Origin: Bemisia tabaci
Lineage: Eukaryota > Arthropoda > Insecta > Hemiptera > Aleyrodidae
Direction: 5' to 3'
Assembly: GCF_918797505.1 (NCBI RefSeq)
Contig: NC_092797.1
Span: 35,601,372 to 35,665,371 of the forward strand
DNA length: 64,000 bases
The notes under the pieces are model-generated. The model did no database searches. It was not told the DNA's origin and was given only the letters and a program-made list of their open reading frames with translations. Shown here piece after piece: positions 54,493-64,000 of the stretch. Each line of letters begins with the position of its first letter. Within the stretch, counting starts at the first letter, position 1. Position numbers and translations under genes: made by a program.

Positions 54493-56707
54493 CGCTGCAC
54501 CGACTTAAGTTTTATAGCAGTTGCAACTTGCAACGGTATGGTAATTCAGCCGACGTTACAGTTGCTTCAACGAGCGGCGACCAGTGTGGCGGAGAGCCGC
54601 AGCGTCAGGTTTACAGTTAACCGTTGAGCGATGGGTGTTGGTTGCTGTTGACCAGCTTTTTCACTGATCCGCTGATTCGACTGCAGCACGACCAGCCCGG
54701 CCAGCAACTGGTCTAACCTCAGTTTTGTTGTGCCGCTCGCTCCATGCGCACCTGTGTTCATCCGTACGCGTTGAGACTTGCGTGTAGTTCGCGCTCACTG
54801 GAATTACGATCTATGCCCACGCTTGTGCTAAGGATTAGTGTATTTTCTGTGACAATTTTTTCAATTGTGGCACTAGTTTTTCAATTTTTTTTCCACTACA
54901 AAATGTGTTGGATGGATCTTAAATTTTTTTCGCTCGAAGCTTAGTGTTTCGTACCCTGTGACTAACGCGAACTTAATTTATCTGTGAAATAGTTTTTCCT
55001 CCCAAATTTTTCGTGTACTTACTTTTGTAACGACTTTTTTTGTCGCGTGTGCTGACTGGATTTATAGTTTTCTTTGATTCGTCTGATGGAGGTAATTTCT
55101 GATTTTTGTTTATTTACACGCTGTGCATGTTTTTAGGGAGCTTTGACACTTGTTACACAGGATTTATTAGGCTTGTGCTGGAACGCGCTGAGCATGGATT
55201 TATCAAATTAGCTTTTGAGAAAGTATTTTTGGAGTGAACATTTTTTAACCTACTTTGTCACCCACGGTCTACAGAGTAACTGACGGAGCGCGATTAAAAG
55301 AATGTGCTGGTCATGGTCTGGTTTTTAAGCCAAATTGCTGAACGTTTTATAATTTTTGTCAATTTGTTTATCAATCGTTTACTCCTAACATATACTTACA
55401 ATATACTGTTCTGAAGACGCATACCGGTACGCCTAAGTATACGAGTAAAAATAACGCTAAACTGCGAAAAATTTCAACAATTCCGAGATGCATTCTCCTT
55501 CAGCGCTACAGTTTACCGCATAAGCACCTTGTATGCACAATTGCGGACCAAGAGTCTGCCCCCTCAAAAATACTTTTTTTTTTAAATTTAATAAAATATT
55601 TGTTCACGGGAAAGTGAAAAGACACCAGGAACTTTTTCTTCAACTAAATGATAACTACGCTCAATTGCAACATGACAAGTAACTTAAAAGATTTCGACGA
55701 AAGGATGGGGTCAGTATAACTTTCTTCTCAAAATTAATAAAAAAATTCAAATCGGCACGCATACAATTGACAAGAATTATAAGAACGAAAACCGGCATCA
55801 CAAAAATAAAATTAAGGAAACGATTATAGGACCTAAAACGAAAAAAGGAGTAAAAAACTCCCTGTACGCATAAAAAAATCCTTATAAGTGTTCAACCTCA
55901 AAGCGTGTTTTAAACCTCAAAAGCGTTTATAATAATTTTTTAATTAATTGCGTCGAAACTAAGAAATAACACTGCTCATTGAGTGCCTTCCTCTAACACG
56001 AAAAGCAAGACTTCCTCAATAAATAATGTCCCAGCCGGCGATTGCACCACGGCGCTGGGATGCCACTATTCGTGCTCTATGGTTGTCCGTGTTGCATATA
56101 CATTCATTTGAAGGCGCTCCAACTTTTCATGCGGTCATGCCCTATAATGATGAGTGAAGCGCGCCTTTTTTGTTCCCGAGATGTTGCACGCTCGAGCAAG
56201 GAATGTAAAAGTGAAGGGATCAGCTCCCCTCGATTTATTATTAGCTTATTTGGTTGCTTTTTTCCACTTACCCAAAACGACCCGAAAGTTCACAGCCCAG
56301 TCTCAGGCGTAAAAATGCTCTTTGTCCGCACGAAATGAATAGACTATTAAAAAGTATCAGAGTTACACCTCCTCAATACCTGTTTTTGTATATACATTTC
56401 ATAGAGCCATTTCGAGAAAACGTTGAACGTATCGAAAACCTCAAAAATTAACTCAGAAATGAAAAATCAGATGTCTATTACATACATTATATTCTACGGA
56501 TGCACACTTGTCACTCCCAAAGAAACCAAAATTAACGTGAGTCAAATTGGCCATTTCACAACCCTCTCCGCACCAGGTAATTGAGCAGTGTTTAATTTAA
56601 CAAAATTGTTCCCTCCCCTAATTTGCGGAACTTCTCGAGGAAAATTCACCCTACAGAAAAACTCAAAACGTACAAAATTTAATTTGGTGCATGCTTTGAC
56701 TCGAGTA
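54493..56707. other. spacer; one small hydrophobic frame
   Basis: Mostly AT-rich and unique. The plus frame 54744-54944 includes an inner ATG at 54813 followed by about 25 hydrophobic residues (V-L-R-I-S-V-F-S-V-T-I-F-S-I-V-A-L-V-F), like a membrane segment, then stops after 44 codons. With no other support I do not call it. 54500-54780 is GC-richer and has CAACTTGCAACGG-type short repeats. Confidence 0.4.
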
Positions 56708-56935
56708 CACCGGAAAAAAAACACAGTGGATCTAGAGTCCAGATTCTTGAAAACATCGACAAGAAAAAATACTCTTGATTCGGTCGGATTTTTGTTTGAA
56801 TCAAAACGAAATCCGCTTAAATTAAGAGGCTTGGTTCTTGATTTAAGCTAGATTCTGATTAAATCAAGAGTACTTTTTCTTGTCGATGTTTATAAGAGTT
56901 TGGACTCTAGATCCAATGTGTTTTTTTTTCCAGTG
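56708..56935. mobile_element. family B MITE, copy 3, with TA flanks
   Basis: CACCGGAAAAAAAACACAGT and GTTTTTTTTTCCAGTG ends, 228 bp, TA on both sides (56706-56707, 56936-56937). GATCTAGAGTCCAG pairs with TTGGACTCTAGATCC. The plus frame 56588-56851 ends in it and is rejected. Confidence 0.92.
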
Positions 56936-57096
56936 TAGACGTTGATATTTTTGTAAGCGTGAACCTTGAACTAATATGAACAGAAAACACTGTTTTTTTA
57001 CATTTATGAGTGAAATTTAGAGATTTCCATCGTCCAACGTGTCCAATGTGTGATATCAAAAATTTTGTTCAAGAAAAATGTACTGTGGTCCTTAAC

Positions 57097-57190
57097 GTTC
57101 TCTCGTAAAAAATTAAATTGCCTAGTTAAATTTGGCAATAGCTTAATGTGGCTTGATTCCTTTTTGCTGAACGCGGTCCAAATTCCGTCC
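57097..57190. repeat. family W fragment: empty site matching the SINE locus
   Basis: TCGTAAAAAATTAAATTGCC then TAGTTAAATTTGGCAATAGC and GGCTTGATTCCTTTTTGCTG correspond to the two sides of the SINE at 49981 (TTGTAAAAAATTAAATTTCC, then CAGTTAAATTTGGCCATAGC). Here no SINE is present. Confidence 0.85.
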
Positions 57191-57825
57191 CCTGAATTGT
57201 GTCTGATCGAATATGATTGTTTCCTGAGTGAAAATCCTCCTTAAAATTCCGTTCCTTGAAGTACGCGCGTTTCCCTCTTAACTAATTTTATGCGGCGCGG
57301 GATGATAATGTTTACCGAGCGGAATTAACATGAAGAACAGATGGCAGAAATGTTTCCCCATGTAATCGTGTCAAGTTTACGATGCAACCATTGTTTGATC
57401 ACAGTTATTAATGCATCCGTAATCTGATCTAACCTTCAAAATGCTGCCCACGCACTCATTCGGTCGCGTAAACGATGCATATCGATACCTACTCGTTTGT
57501 TCCGGCCCGCTTTTGATGTCAGTGAAGTCCACCTCTATACACCTCTTTCTCTGCCGCTTTTAAAGGAAGAAGATTAAGTAGTTCATCAAGTAACTTCGCT
57601 GAGCATTGATTCTATCCAGAATGATTGAATTAAGGCAGATCGTAGATCCCTTGCACAGCAAACCCTCCAATTTGCATACGATTAGAACAACAAAGTAAAA
57701 TACTGCCATACTTTCTTAACTTGACTGATCTGTATTGTTGATTTTGACGATTCAATGCCGTAAAATTCCTAATACTGGGTTGCTGTCTAAAACCTCCCAG
57801 CTTTTTCTGCACGCACACTGGAAAA
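57191..57825. other. spacer, no gene seen
   Basis: No repeat ends. The minus frame 57630-58064 (144 codons) reads through family B copy 4 and is rejected. Confidence 0.4.
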
Positions 57826-58042
57826 AGAAACACATTGGATCTAGAGTCCAGACTCTTGAAAACATTGCAAAGAAGAAGGACTCTTGATTCAATCAGATTT
57901 AAGCTTAAATCAAAAGGAAATCCGCTCAAATTAAGAGGCTTGGTTCTTGATTTAAGCTTAAATCTGATTGAATTAAGTGTATTTTTTCTTGTCGATGTTT
58001 TTAAGAGTCTGGACTCTAGATCCAATGTGTTTTTTTCCAGTG
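57826..58042. mobile_element. family B MITE, copy 4
   Basis: CACTGGAAAAAGAAACACAT and TGTGTTTTTTTCCAGTG ends; CA on both sides (57824-57825, 58043-58044). Slightly short (217 bp) through small internal deletions. Confidence 0.92.
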
Positions 58043-58170
58043 CAGTACAAGATGTTAAAAACAATCTTTAAAAAAGCGTAATATTAATGTGACGTATGCT
58101 GTCATCTCTTTAAACACTAGTATCTTGTGTGTGGGCGTATGCGTGGGTGTTTTTTTTTTAATTTTACGAC

Positions 58171-58275
58171 TCGGTTTTTGATTCAAGCAAAAATCTGATT
58201 GCATCAAGAGTAATTCTTCTCGTCCAATTGTTTTGAGAGTCCGGACGTGGGATCCAAGAGAGTTTTTTTCCAGTG
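58171..58275. mobile_element. family B fragment, right half
   Basis: GGTTTTTGATTCAAGC, AATCTGATTGCATCAAGAGT and GAGAGTTTTTTTCCAGTG match the right half of family B; the left half is missing. Confidence 0.8.
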
Positions 58276-60091
58276 AAATTTGTCAATGAAGTAGGACTAT
58301 AATTTTCTCGAAATGTTTTTAAACTCCTATACTGCTACATTTTATCAGAGTCTCTCGTAGGTTATCTAAAGCAATAATACTTGTTGGCAGCTATATGGGT
58401 GGACTCTACTCATAATGATTATTAAAATGAAACTCCCCCAGCTTCTTTTCTCATTCATCGGGAGTTCCAATTCTTGGTGAGGCTTGGTGACTGACATGAT
58501 GAGGAACTAAAGGCGATCAACGATTATGACCGGGCTAATAACTGTGACAGATGCTCCCTCGCAACGAAGAACGACAACGATTCTTTTAAAATAGAATGGT
58601 CAGGCCCGGGGCATCCACTGCTGCGTCTTTTAATAAGGACCGGGCGGGTTGCATATAATTAGGCGTCGCAGCGTATACTTCTTGACAGGTTTATTTTCCC
58701 CAAGACTCCCTCACGAATCCCGTCTTTTTATTACCTTTGCATGTGCAGCATGTGTGATTATTAACGCCTGCAAAGAATGCGTTTATGTGTGAATGATGGA
58801 GCAATCATTTAAGCTTCCGACTTTGGAACGTTGATGTAAGCGTAAGTGTGTCAGTTCATCATGGATTATTTTCATACGGCAACAGGCTTGAACTTTGTAT
58901 ATTGTTGGCTGTAATTTTGTTTCGTTTTTATTTTGCGAAGCGAAGGTTTTTTGTCCTTGTTTTAGTCATTTTTAACTCTCGAGCTGTGCCAGTTCACCCG
59001 CCATGTGTCAGCGCCTAAAAGAGCTTGAACTCCTCAGGGTGGCAAGCAATAATCACATCTGCAATAACACATGCACTTGCAATAACACATCTGCAAGATT
59101 AGGAAGCACCAAGCATTTTCATCGATAAGAACTCGAATTAATTGATTATCGAAAATACATATATATAAGTCGCTTTACAGCACTCCCTCGCGCTCTACGA
59201 CTCCTAACCTCCACTGCTCTCTTTCAAACCACTCTCTATCTCTCTATCGAAAATATCTAGGATAAAATAGGAGAAAATTACGATTTTTTGTGCCCGAAAT
59301 CCATTTTCAAAATGAAGACCGTTGTTGACCTATTTTCTCGGTTCAATATAGGTAATATCGAAATTCTTTAAACTATAAGAAAAGTAATGTTGTATTTTTA
59401 TTTCATTTTATTTTTCACGTGAGCATACTTACCTTTTTTGTGAAAAATTTAAGTTCTAGTGTCATTTTAAACTGTTTCCGCGAACGGTAAGCTTTCTAAC
59501 TGCTGTGACCTACGTACTATACTGAAAAAATATCCTAATATTCGGGGATATATACCTGCTTATACATTAAAATGAAGGAAAAACAGTGTTGTCAACTTTC
59601 TCAAATTGCCACCGAGTGAAATTGTACAGTCCCAGGAGGAAATCAGCACTGAAATACCATGTTTATCCGAAGACTTAAGTCCGCTCGCAGGGGAAAACAA
59701 GTTGTCGAGAGCAAGGAGGTGGAATTGAAAATCTGGAGCAGTGAGAACGAACATAGAAGATGACGGTCGACAGGCATGGACAGCAGGCGCATTGTCTTAT
59801 GTACGGTGGAGTTTAAATGGACCTGGCGATGGATGCTGCGAGAATAAAATTATACGATTTGCGAGGATCATCGTCGAAGTCGATTAAAGACAGGAGTAAG
59901 CGCACGCGCATGATTTAATGGAGGTTTTAACGTGAATGGGAAGCGCTGAAGCCCCGAGCGCACGGACTGCAACTGCAACTGCACTAACGCGCCGCGGCGT
60001 AATGTTTATCTTCTTGTTGTTCTTACCTATTTGCCTCGACGTTGCCGACCGTCCAGGTTTCAACAAGAGATGGATCGCCAGTGGGTTGATT
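58276..60091. other. spacer; possible minus-strand splice pair
   Basis: On the minus strand ATATTTTTTCAG (acceptor) and AAAAAAG then GTAAGTATG (excellent donor) bound about 59433-59524, containing AAAATG and ten following codons after an upstream in-frame stop. This could be a first coding exon, but it is weak. A TGCAATAACACATCTG-type short duplication lies near 59065. Nothing else is recognised. Confidence 0.3.
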
Positions 60092-60526
60092 ATTTATATC
60101 GATAGACAAAGCTATAGACAATGGAGATGAAGGGAAACTGGAGCTATCTTGTTTGTGGAAGTAAGTGTTTGCAATAGAGGCGGAGGGTGTAAGTAGTAGA
60201 CTAACTACCGGTAATTTTGAGTTTAGGTCATGGAGCTCTTAGGGCCCCAAAGGGCAGCCAATCTATGAATTCCAATTTTCCAGAATGATCTATTATTACT
60301 TTTTTTACCCTCATCTTTGGTTAAGCACGTGTTTAATTTAGTTTTTGCCCAAATTTATTCATTTTTGCGGAAGAACCCTCTTTCGTTAACATTTTTGGTC
60401 ATCTTGGTTTGATGTTGGAATCTGAAGATTGGTAGCGACTTTTTTGTGTTAGGTGGGCTGCCCTTGCGGGCTCTAAGAGTTCCGTTTTTCGTATTGTCCG
60501 TTCTCTCCCTTAATACGTATACTCTA
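60092..60526. mobile_element. fused fragments of families G and E
   Basis: 60092-60205 matches the interior of G (GATAGACAAAGCTATAGACA, AGACTAACTA). From about 60217 the sequence follows family E copy 2 (GGTCATGGAGCTCTTAGGGC, GGGCTCTAAGAG) to a right end TTAATACGTATACTCTA. The outer end of each family is missing at the join, suggesting a deletion between two neighbouring elements. Confidence 0.7.
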
Positions 60527-60540
60527 GGTGGGACTTAGAA

Positions 60541-60816
60541 CAGGGTGTCTAGCATCAGGATTTTCCCGATTTTCCCGGTTCTATCAGGATTTGAGATCGA
60601 TCAGGATTCAATCCCGATTCCATCAGGATTTGAGAAAAGTCGACCGTCCGATCGGCTTTTTTCATCAAGCTATTTTTGTTTAGTTACATTTGCTTCTTTT
60701 TCTCCGCAAAAAATCAGGATATGATCAGAATTTGGAAAAATTAGGAAACGAGGATTTAGCAGTCAAAACTCAGGAAAAATCAGGATTTCCCAAAATGAAA
60801 AAAACTGAACACCCTG
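60541..60816. mobile_element. element with CAGGGTGTC ends, related to family C
   Basis: CAGGGTGTCTAGCATCAGGA start and ACTGAACACCCTG end. Interior repeats ATCAGGATTTGAG and TTCCCGATTTTCCCGG. No clear target duplication. Shares the first dozen bases with families C and 9663. Confidence 0.75.
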
Positions 60817-61248
60817 TAAAATCTACTGTGAGAATTGTGAGAGGAAGGATTCTTTTTCTCCGTGCAGCACTCGCGGTGATCTAAAATGTCTGGCAACGTG
60901 GAAGGTGCGTGTATCGCGTATGAGCGCTCTTTATGTAAATAGGGTATTTAGGGCGTGCATAATATTCCTCGTGACCTTAAAATCGTTCAATGAAAATGCG
61001 TTCATTGAAGACGATGCCGCGACTCGTCGTGCTGCGGACAACCCACTCGCCACTCGCCACTCGCGAGGGATCCCGGCTACACGCGCGTTCGTTGCGTGGA
61101 GTCGCGCGTGCGAATTTCCTCGCAGACGCAGACGCATCTTAGTTTTCCACTTCCGCCATCTGGTTCGCCGTCCGCGCGGTGCAAGTAAACAAACAGGGGT
61201 GGAATCGCTCGCAGTCGCTTTGGCTCGTGCACCTTCGGCGCTCGCAGA
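60817..61248. other. spacer with GC-rich part, no gene seen
   Basis: 61010-61245 is GC-richer, leaving the plus frame 60905-61264 open (119 codons); it is Arg/Ala-rich, ends in the next transposon and has an antisense frame of similar quality, so it is not called. Confidence 0.4.
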
Positions 61249-61252
61249 TGCT

Positions 61253-61735
61253 CCGCCGTGCTGAGGAAAAACGCCTTATGAACCCTCGGACGTTGCCAAA
61301 TTTCCTTTCACTGGAAAAAAAACACATTGGGATCTAGAGTCCAGACTCTTAAAAATATTGACAAGAAAAAATAATCTTGATTCAATCGGATTTTTGCTTG
61401 AATCGAAACGAAATCCGCTTAAATTAAGAGGCTTGGTTCTTAATTTAAGTTAGATTCTGATTGGATCAAGAGTACTTTTTTTTGTCGATTTTTTTTAAGA
61501 GTCTGGCCTCCAGATCCAATGTATTTTTTTCCAGTGTTGATAAAACATGAATTTCCTGGGAAAATTTTGAAGTTTCCTCTTCCAATTTTTCAGATAATTT
61601 TGTTCGCAATTTCTCCGAAAGTTCCTGAAAATATCAAGGAGGAACACTCATATTTTCCCTCGTAAATAAACACTTAATGGGAGGAAATTTGGCAACTCTC
61701 GTATGTTCATACGGCGTTTTTCCTTAGCGCGGTAG
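61253..61735. mobile_element. family A MITE, copy 10, carrying a B insertion
   Basis: CCGCCGTGCTGAGGAAAAAC and GTTTTTCCTTAGCGCGGTAG ends; TGCT on both sides (61249-61252, 61736-61739), a perfect 4-bp duplication. The B element at 61309-61536 splits the left third. Confidence 0.92.
61309..61536. mobile_element. family B MITE nested in A
   Basis: CACTGGAAAAAAAACACATT and GTATTTTTTTCCAGTG ends, 228 bp; TT on both sides (61307-61308, 61537-61538). Other A copies read TTTCCTTTGATGAAA across this point, so removing B and one TT restores the A sequence. Confidence 0.95.
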
Positions 61736-61739
61736 TGCT

Positions 61740-62051
61740 GCTCTTCGACTTATCGCGTGCCGCACGGGCACGCACAATCCATCAATGAAATCTAACTTTT
61801 AACTTTCTACGTCGACACCGTGGCCTATTTCTTTTTTCTCTCCTGATTTTTAGTCTTTTAATAGTAAGCTGTTCGATTTGGATCTTCTAGACTCGAGTTT
61901 TCGCCCCTCGAATCGCAAGACGAAGAAGGGGACTAAGAAAAGAAAGGAGAAAAAGGGAACAGAGGAGAAAAAAGAGGAAAAGGGAAAATAGAAAATAAAT
62001 TTTGCGCTCTGTTGTGAAATAGTTGCTTGAGGTGCCATGCCGCGGTACGGC
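61740..62051. other. spacer with a purine tract
   Basis: 61918-61996 is A/G-rich (AGGAGAAAAAGGG, GAGGAGAAAAAAGAGG). The minus frame 61850-62110 reads Phe/Ser/Leu through it and is rejected. Confidence 0.45.
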
Positions 62052-62187
62052 GAGCGGGCGGCCAGCGCGAAACGCGCATTTGCGCCTACAAACCTAAGTA
62101 GATACTTCAAACATTGCGCAATGCGTGAAGTATCCCTTTAGGTTTGTAGGCACCAGTGAGCCTCTCGCGCTGGCTGCACGCCGCTCC
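62052..62187. repeat. 136-bp palindrome with inner GCCTACAAACCTA stem
   Basis: GAGCGGGCGGCCAGCGCGA at the left pairs with TCGCGCTGGCTGCACGCCGC at the right, and inside it GCCTACAAACCTAAG pairs with TAGGTTTGTAGGC. The loop carries GCGCAATGCGTGAAGTAT, also found three times in the hAT element at 47665-47863. Confidence 0.8.
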
Positions 62188-63255
62188 GTTCTGTTTGGCT
62201 CTAATATTTAAACTCGCAGAGTCAGTGTTTTTCAACTCATGATTTTGAAATGCTTGCACACTCTGCATGGACTGTTCTCATTTAAATTGATGGAAAAGAT
62301 ATGTATTAAAGGATAATACATTGTGTATTTTGTAAATATTAAGGTGGCTCCGTGTAAAACTTAATGATTTTCAAATAGCATTTCTCTAATTTGTTTACTA
62401 AGTTTCCATGTAACGATTGAGAATTTTTAAAATTTAGTCTGGAGAGCCCCCGGACTTTGTCCTCTTGGGGGTGCCACAACCCCCACCCCCGCTCCCCACC
62501 CTCTACCCCCGTTGTGGGGCCCGGGTCCCTCAGAAGTAGAAGACACCATCCGGTAGGCCGGGTCGCAAAAATGCAATTTTTCCCCGGAAATGAATCATGT
62601 TGAAAAAAAGTTGTATTACCTTGTCAGAATAACGTATACAAAATTTGAAGCGCCTAAGTCAACTCTAGACCCCTCCGCCTTAGCGATTTAGGCGTAAATT
62701 TTAAAAATGCATTTTAGAGGACGAAAAAAGGTCATTTTCAGTAGATTTTCCCGAGTTACTGCCCTTTAGGGCGAAAATTTTAAGCATTTTGCCGTATTCT
62801 GAGTGGTTAAACGAGTAACCGGCGAACGAATCATAAGAAAGCAGCGACGCCGCAAGCCGCGCCGCCGCGTCGCGGCGCCTACGCTTGCCCCTAGCGCGAC
62901 GCGCGGCTGAATACCTTCCGTTAGCCACTGATCGGGCGCATAAAGGAGGGGAATGAATGTATAATCGCGGTTAAAACTGATTTCTCCATGAATCGAACCC
63001 TTTCCTTCAACATTCGGATGTTCACCTTAAAGATCACCTATTTTTATACCTTCCTCAACAAAGAAAGCTTGAAGTGTGCAGAGTTCAGCCTATTTTTTCA
63101 ATTTCCTTATTGATTCAATGGGATTAAGGAAATTGCAAAAATAGTTAATTTGCTCTCATTTCGCCGGACCAGTTTAACAGATCTCAGCTGCTGAAATACC
63201 ACTTGGAGCTGGGCATAAGGATGCATGCGATGCATGACGTTGAAGTCAGCGCGAG
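62188..63255. other. spacer upstream of the open frame
   Basis: TTAA followed by GGTGGCTCCGTGTAAAAC at 62339 resembles the border of the TTAA palindrome at 11178 (TTAA then GGTGATTCGTC). 62455-62535 has a C-rich stretch with GGGGTGCCACAACCCCC and GTTGTGGGGCCCGGG self-complementary words. 62840-62905 is GC-rich (GCGCCGCCGCGTCGCGGCGC). This could be the left non-coding part of a larger element that contains the next gene, but no right end lies in the window. Confidence 0.35.
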
Positions 63256-63380
63256 GGCGGGTTTTACCCCCGCGGGCTTTACCACCGGCGTAAGACTCTT
63301 GAAAACCCACCGCCTGACCTGGGTCATTCCTAGATGAATGCTATCACCTGATTGGCTGCCAACCGGGGGTAAAAACCCAT
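63256..63380. repeat. small inverted repeat next to the open frame
   Basis: GGGCGGGTTTTACCCCCGCG at the left and CCGGGGGTAAAAACCCATC at the right are inverted, with about 90 bp between. The in-frame stop that limits the downstream frame (63370-63372) lies in its right arm. Confidence 0.6.
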
Positions 63381-64000
63381 CTCAAAGTTTGAAGTTCCTG
63401 TTGATATCAAGGAGACAGGAGTTTTGCTGAAAAGAGCGAGGAGATTATCGTCGCAAAGGAGTCACGAAGCAAGGAACTCTGAAATTGACAAGGAACCCGA
63501 TTCAGAAATTCAGGTTTCAGATGAAGAACCGCTCTCACCAACGTCTCATCAAGGATTTTCAACAGATGGTGATAATTCGATCAGTTCAGAATTGGACATG
63601 CTTTGTCAGGAAAAAATCGACGTCAACTCTAATGTGCGCAAATCATTACCGGGGCAAATGCGTTTGCAATTACCAACAGTGACTGAAATTCTTGCAAGAA
63701 CTGGTGTGCCCACTAGAGCTGCTGCTATGATTGTCACAGCAACTTTAGTAGATGCTAAATTAATTAACGCGACGGACAAATCGAAAGTTGTAGACCGGAG
63801 TTACTTAAAACGTCAGAAGAAGAAAATGTTAAAGAAAATTGCCGACGTTGAAAAGAAATCCAGAAGCGCAATAGAGGGACTGTACTTTGACGGAAGAAAG
63901 GACGAGACGATGCAGTTACAGACCGATGGGAAGAGGACTTATCAATCCAAAACCATGGAAGAACACATCGTGCTTGTTCAAGAACCTGGATCGCGGTACT
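63373..64000 (+). CDS. uncharacterised transposon-like protein, partial (209 codons visible)
   Basis: One frame is open from just after a stop at 63370 to the window edge. Codons 37-76 (from 63373) are acidic and Ser-rich; 97-133 are a conserved-looking region (T-E-I-L-A-R-T-G-V-P-T-R-A-A-A-M); 141-162 are Lys/Arg-rich; 169-179 read G-L-Y-F-D-G-R-K-D-E-T and 195-207 M-E-E-H-I-V-L-V-Q-E-P-G-S. The first ATG is codon 76, so the true start is probably upstream behind an intron (GGAGACAG before 63420 and CTCAAAG before 63391 are possible acceptors). From memory it resembles a repetitive, unnamed arthropod and cnidarian protein family with D-R-x-G-V and Y-F-D-G-R-K-D motifs. The strand-then-Asp pattern would suit the first catalytic Asp of an RNase H-like transposase, which is inference. 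A gene of unknown host function is the alternative. Confidence 0.75.

Noticed and set aside
57630..58064. 144-codon minus-strand frame
   Set aside because: Half of it lies in family B copy 4, and the overlapping plus frame reads a near-mirror peptide because of the inverted repeats.
59433..59524. Minus-strand first coding exon
   Set aside because: The splice signals are good but only eleven codons follow the ATG and nothing downstream supports a gene; kept only as a note.
63485..63682. 65-codon ATG-started frame at the right edge
   Set aside because: It is in a different phase from the clearly protein-like open frame 63373-64000 and is a shadow of it.

Overview
The window looks like gene-poor nuclear DNA from an insect. 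It is AT-rich and has no operons, prokaryotic ribosome sites, rRNA or CRISPR. It is packed with short inverted-repeat elements, has a tRNA-derived SINE with a poly-A tail, and shows GT-AG style splice signals. TTAGG-like motifs and the repeat style suggest a hemipteran, possibly a whitefly such as Bemisia; that guess is from memory of repeat sequences and is only moderately supported. Nearly all ORFs of 60-250 codons here are chance frames in repeats, purine/pyrimidine tracts or AT-rich spacer. || Genes: the only stretch that reads convincingly as protein is an open frame at the right edge (63373-64000, plus strand). It has no internal stops, no early ATG, natural composition and runs out of the window. 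It is probably part of an uncharacterised, transposon-like protein. Two short plus-strand segments with good splice signals on both sides (13584-13636 and 44098-44165) are tentative exons, so parts of the window may be intronic. || Repeats: I resolved several families of non-autonomous DNA transposons by their terminal inverted repeats (TIRs), and for many the target-site duplications (TSDs) can be read. Family A (~254 bp, TIR CTGCCGTGCTAAGGAA, 4-bp TSDs) has about ten copies. Family B (~228 bp, CACTGG termini, 2-bp TSDs, CACTA-like) has six copies plus a fragment. Family C (~300 bp, CAGGGTGTCTAC termini) has 6-bp TSDs in two copies. Family D (~165 bp, CAGTGGCG termini, 8-bp TSDs, hAT-like) has about seven copies. 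Families E and F have TAGAGT(A/C)CC termini. A TTAA-flanked 450-bp palindrome, an 893-bp hAT element with CAGGGCCGG termini, several foldback elements and very short hairpins complete the set. || Layout: 1-11 kb holds scattered C, D, M/N and foldback elements. 11-20 kb has two large foldbacks, a CACTG element and a purine/pyrimidine block. 20-30 kb has D and E elements (including a three-element nest at 23.8-24.6 kb), a diverged tandem duplication and a cluster of A copies. 31-38 kb has A, B, C, hairpin and nested J/D elements. 41-51 kb has a C element in a tandem duplicate, a three-level nest at 45.4-46.2 kb, the hAT element, the SINE and a foldback. 53-62 kb has mainly A and B copies, including B inside A. 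62-64 kb carries the open reading frame. The nests give a partial order of insertion: F after G after A; B after A; E and inner D after outer D; D after J; N after M.
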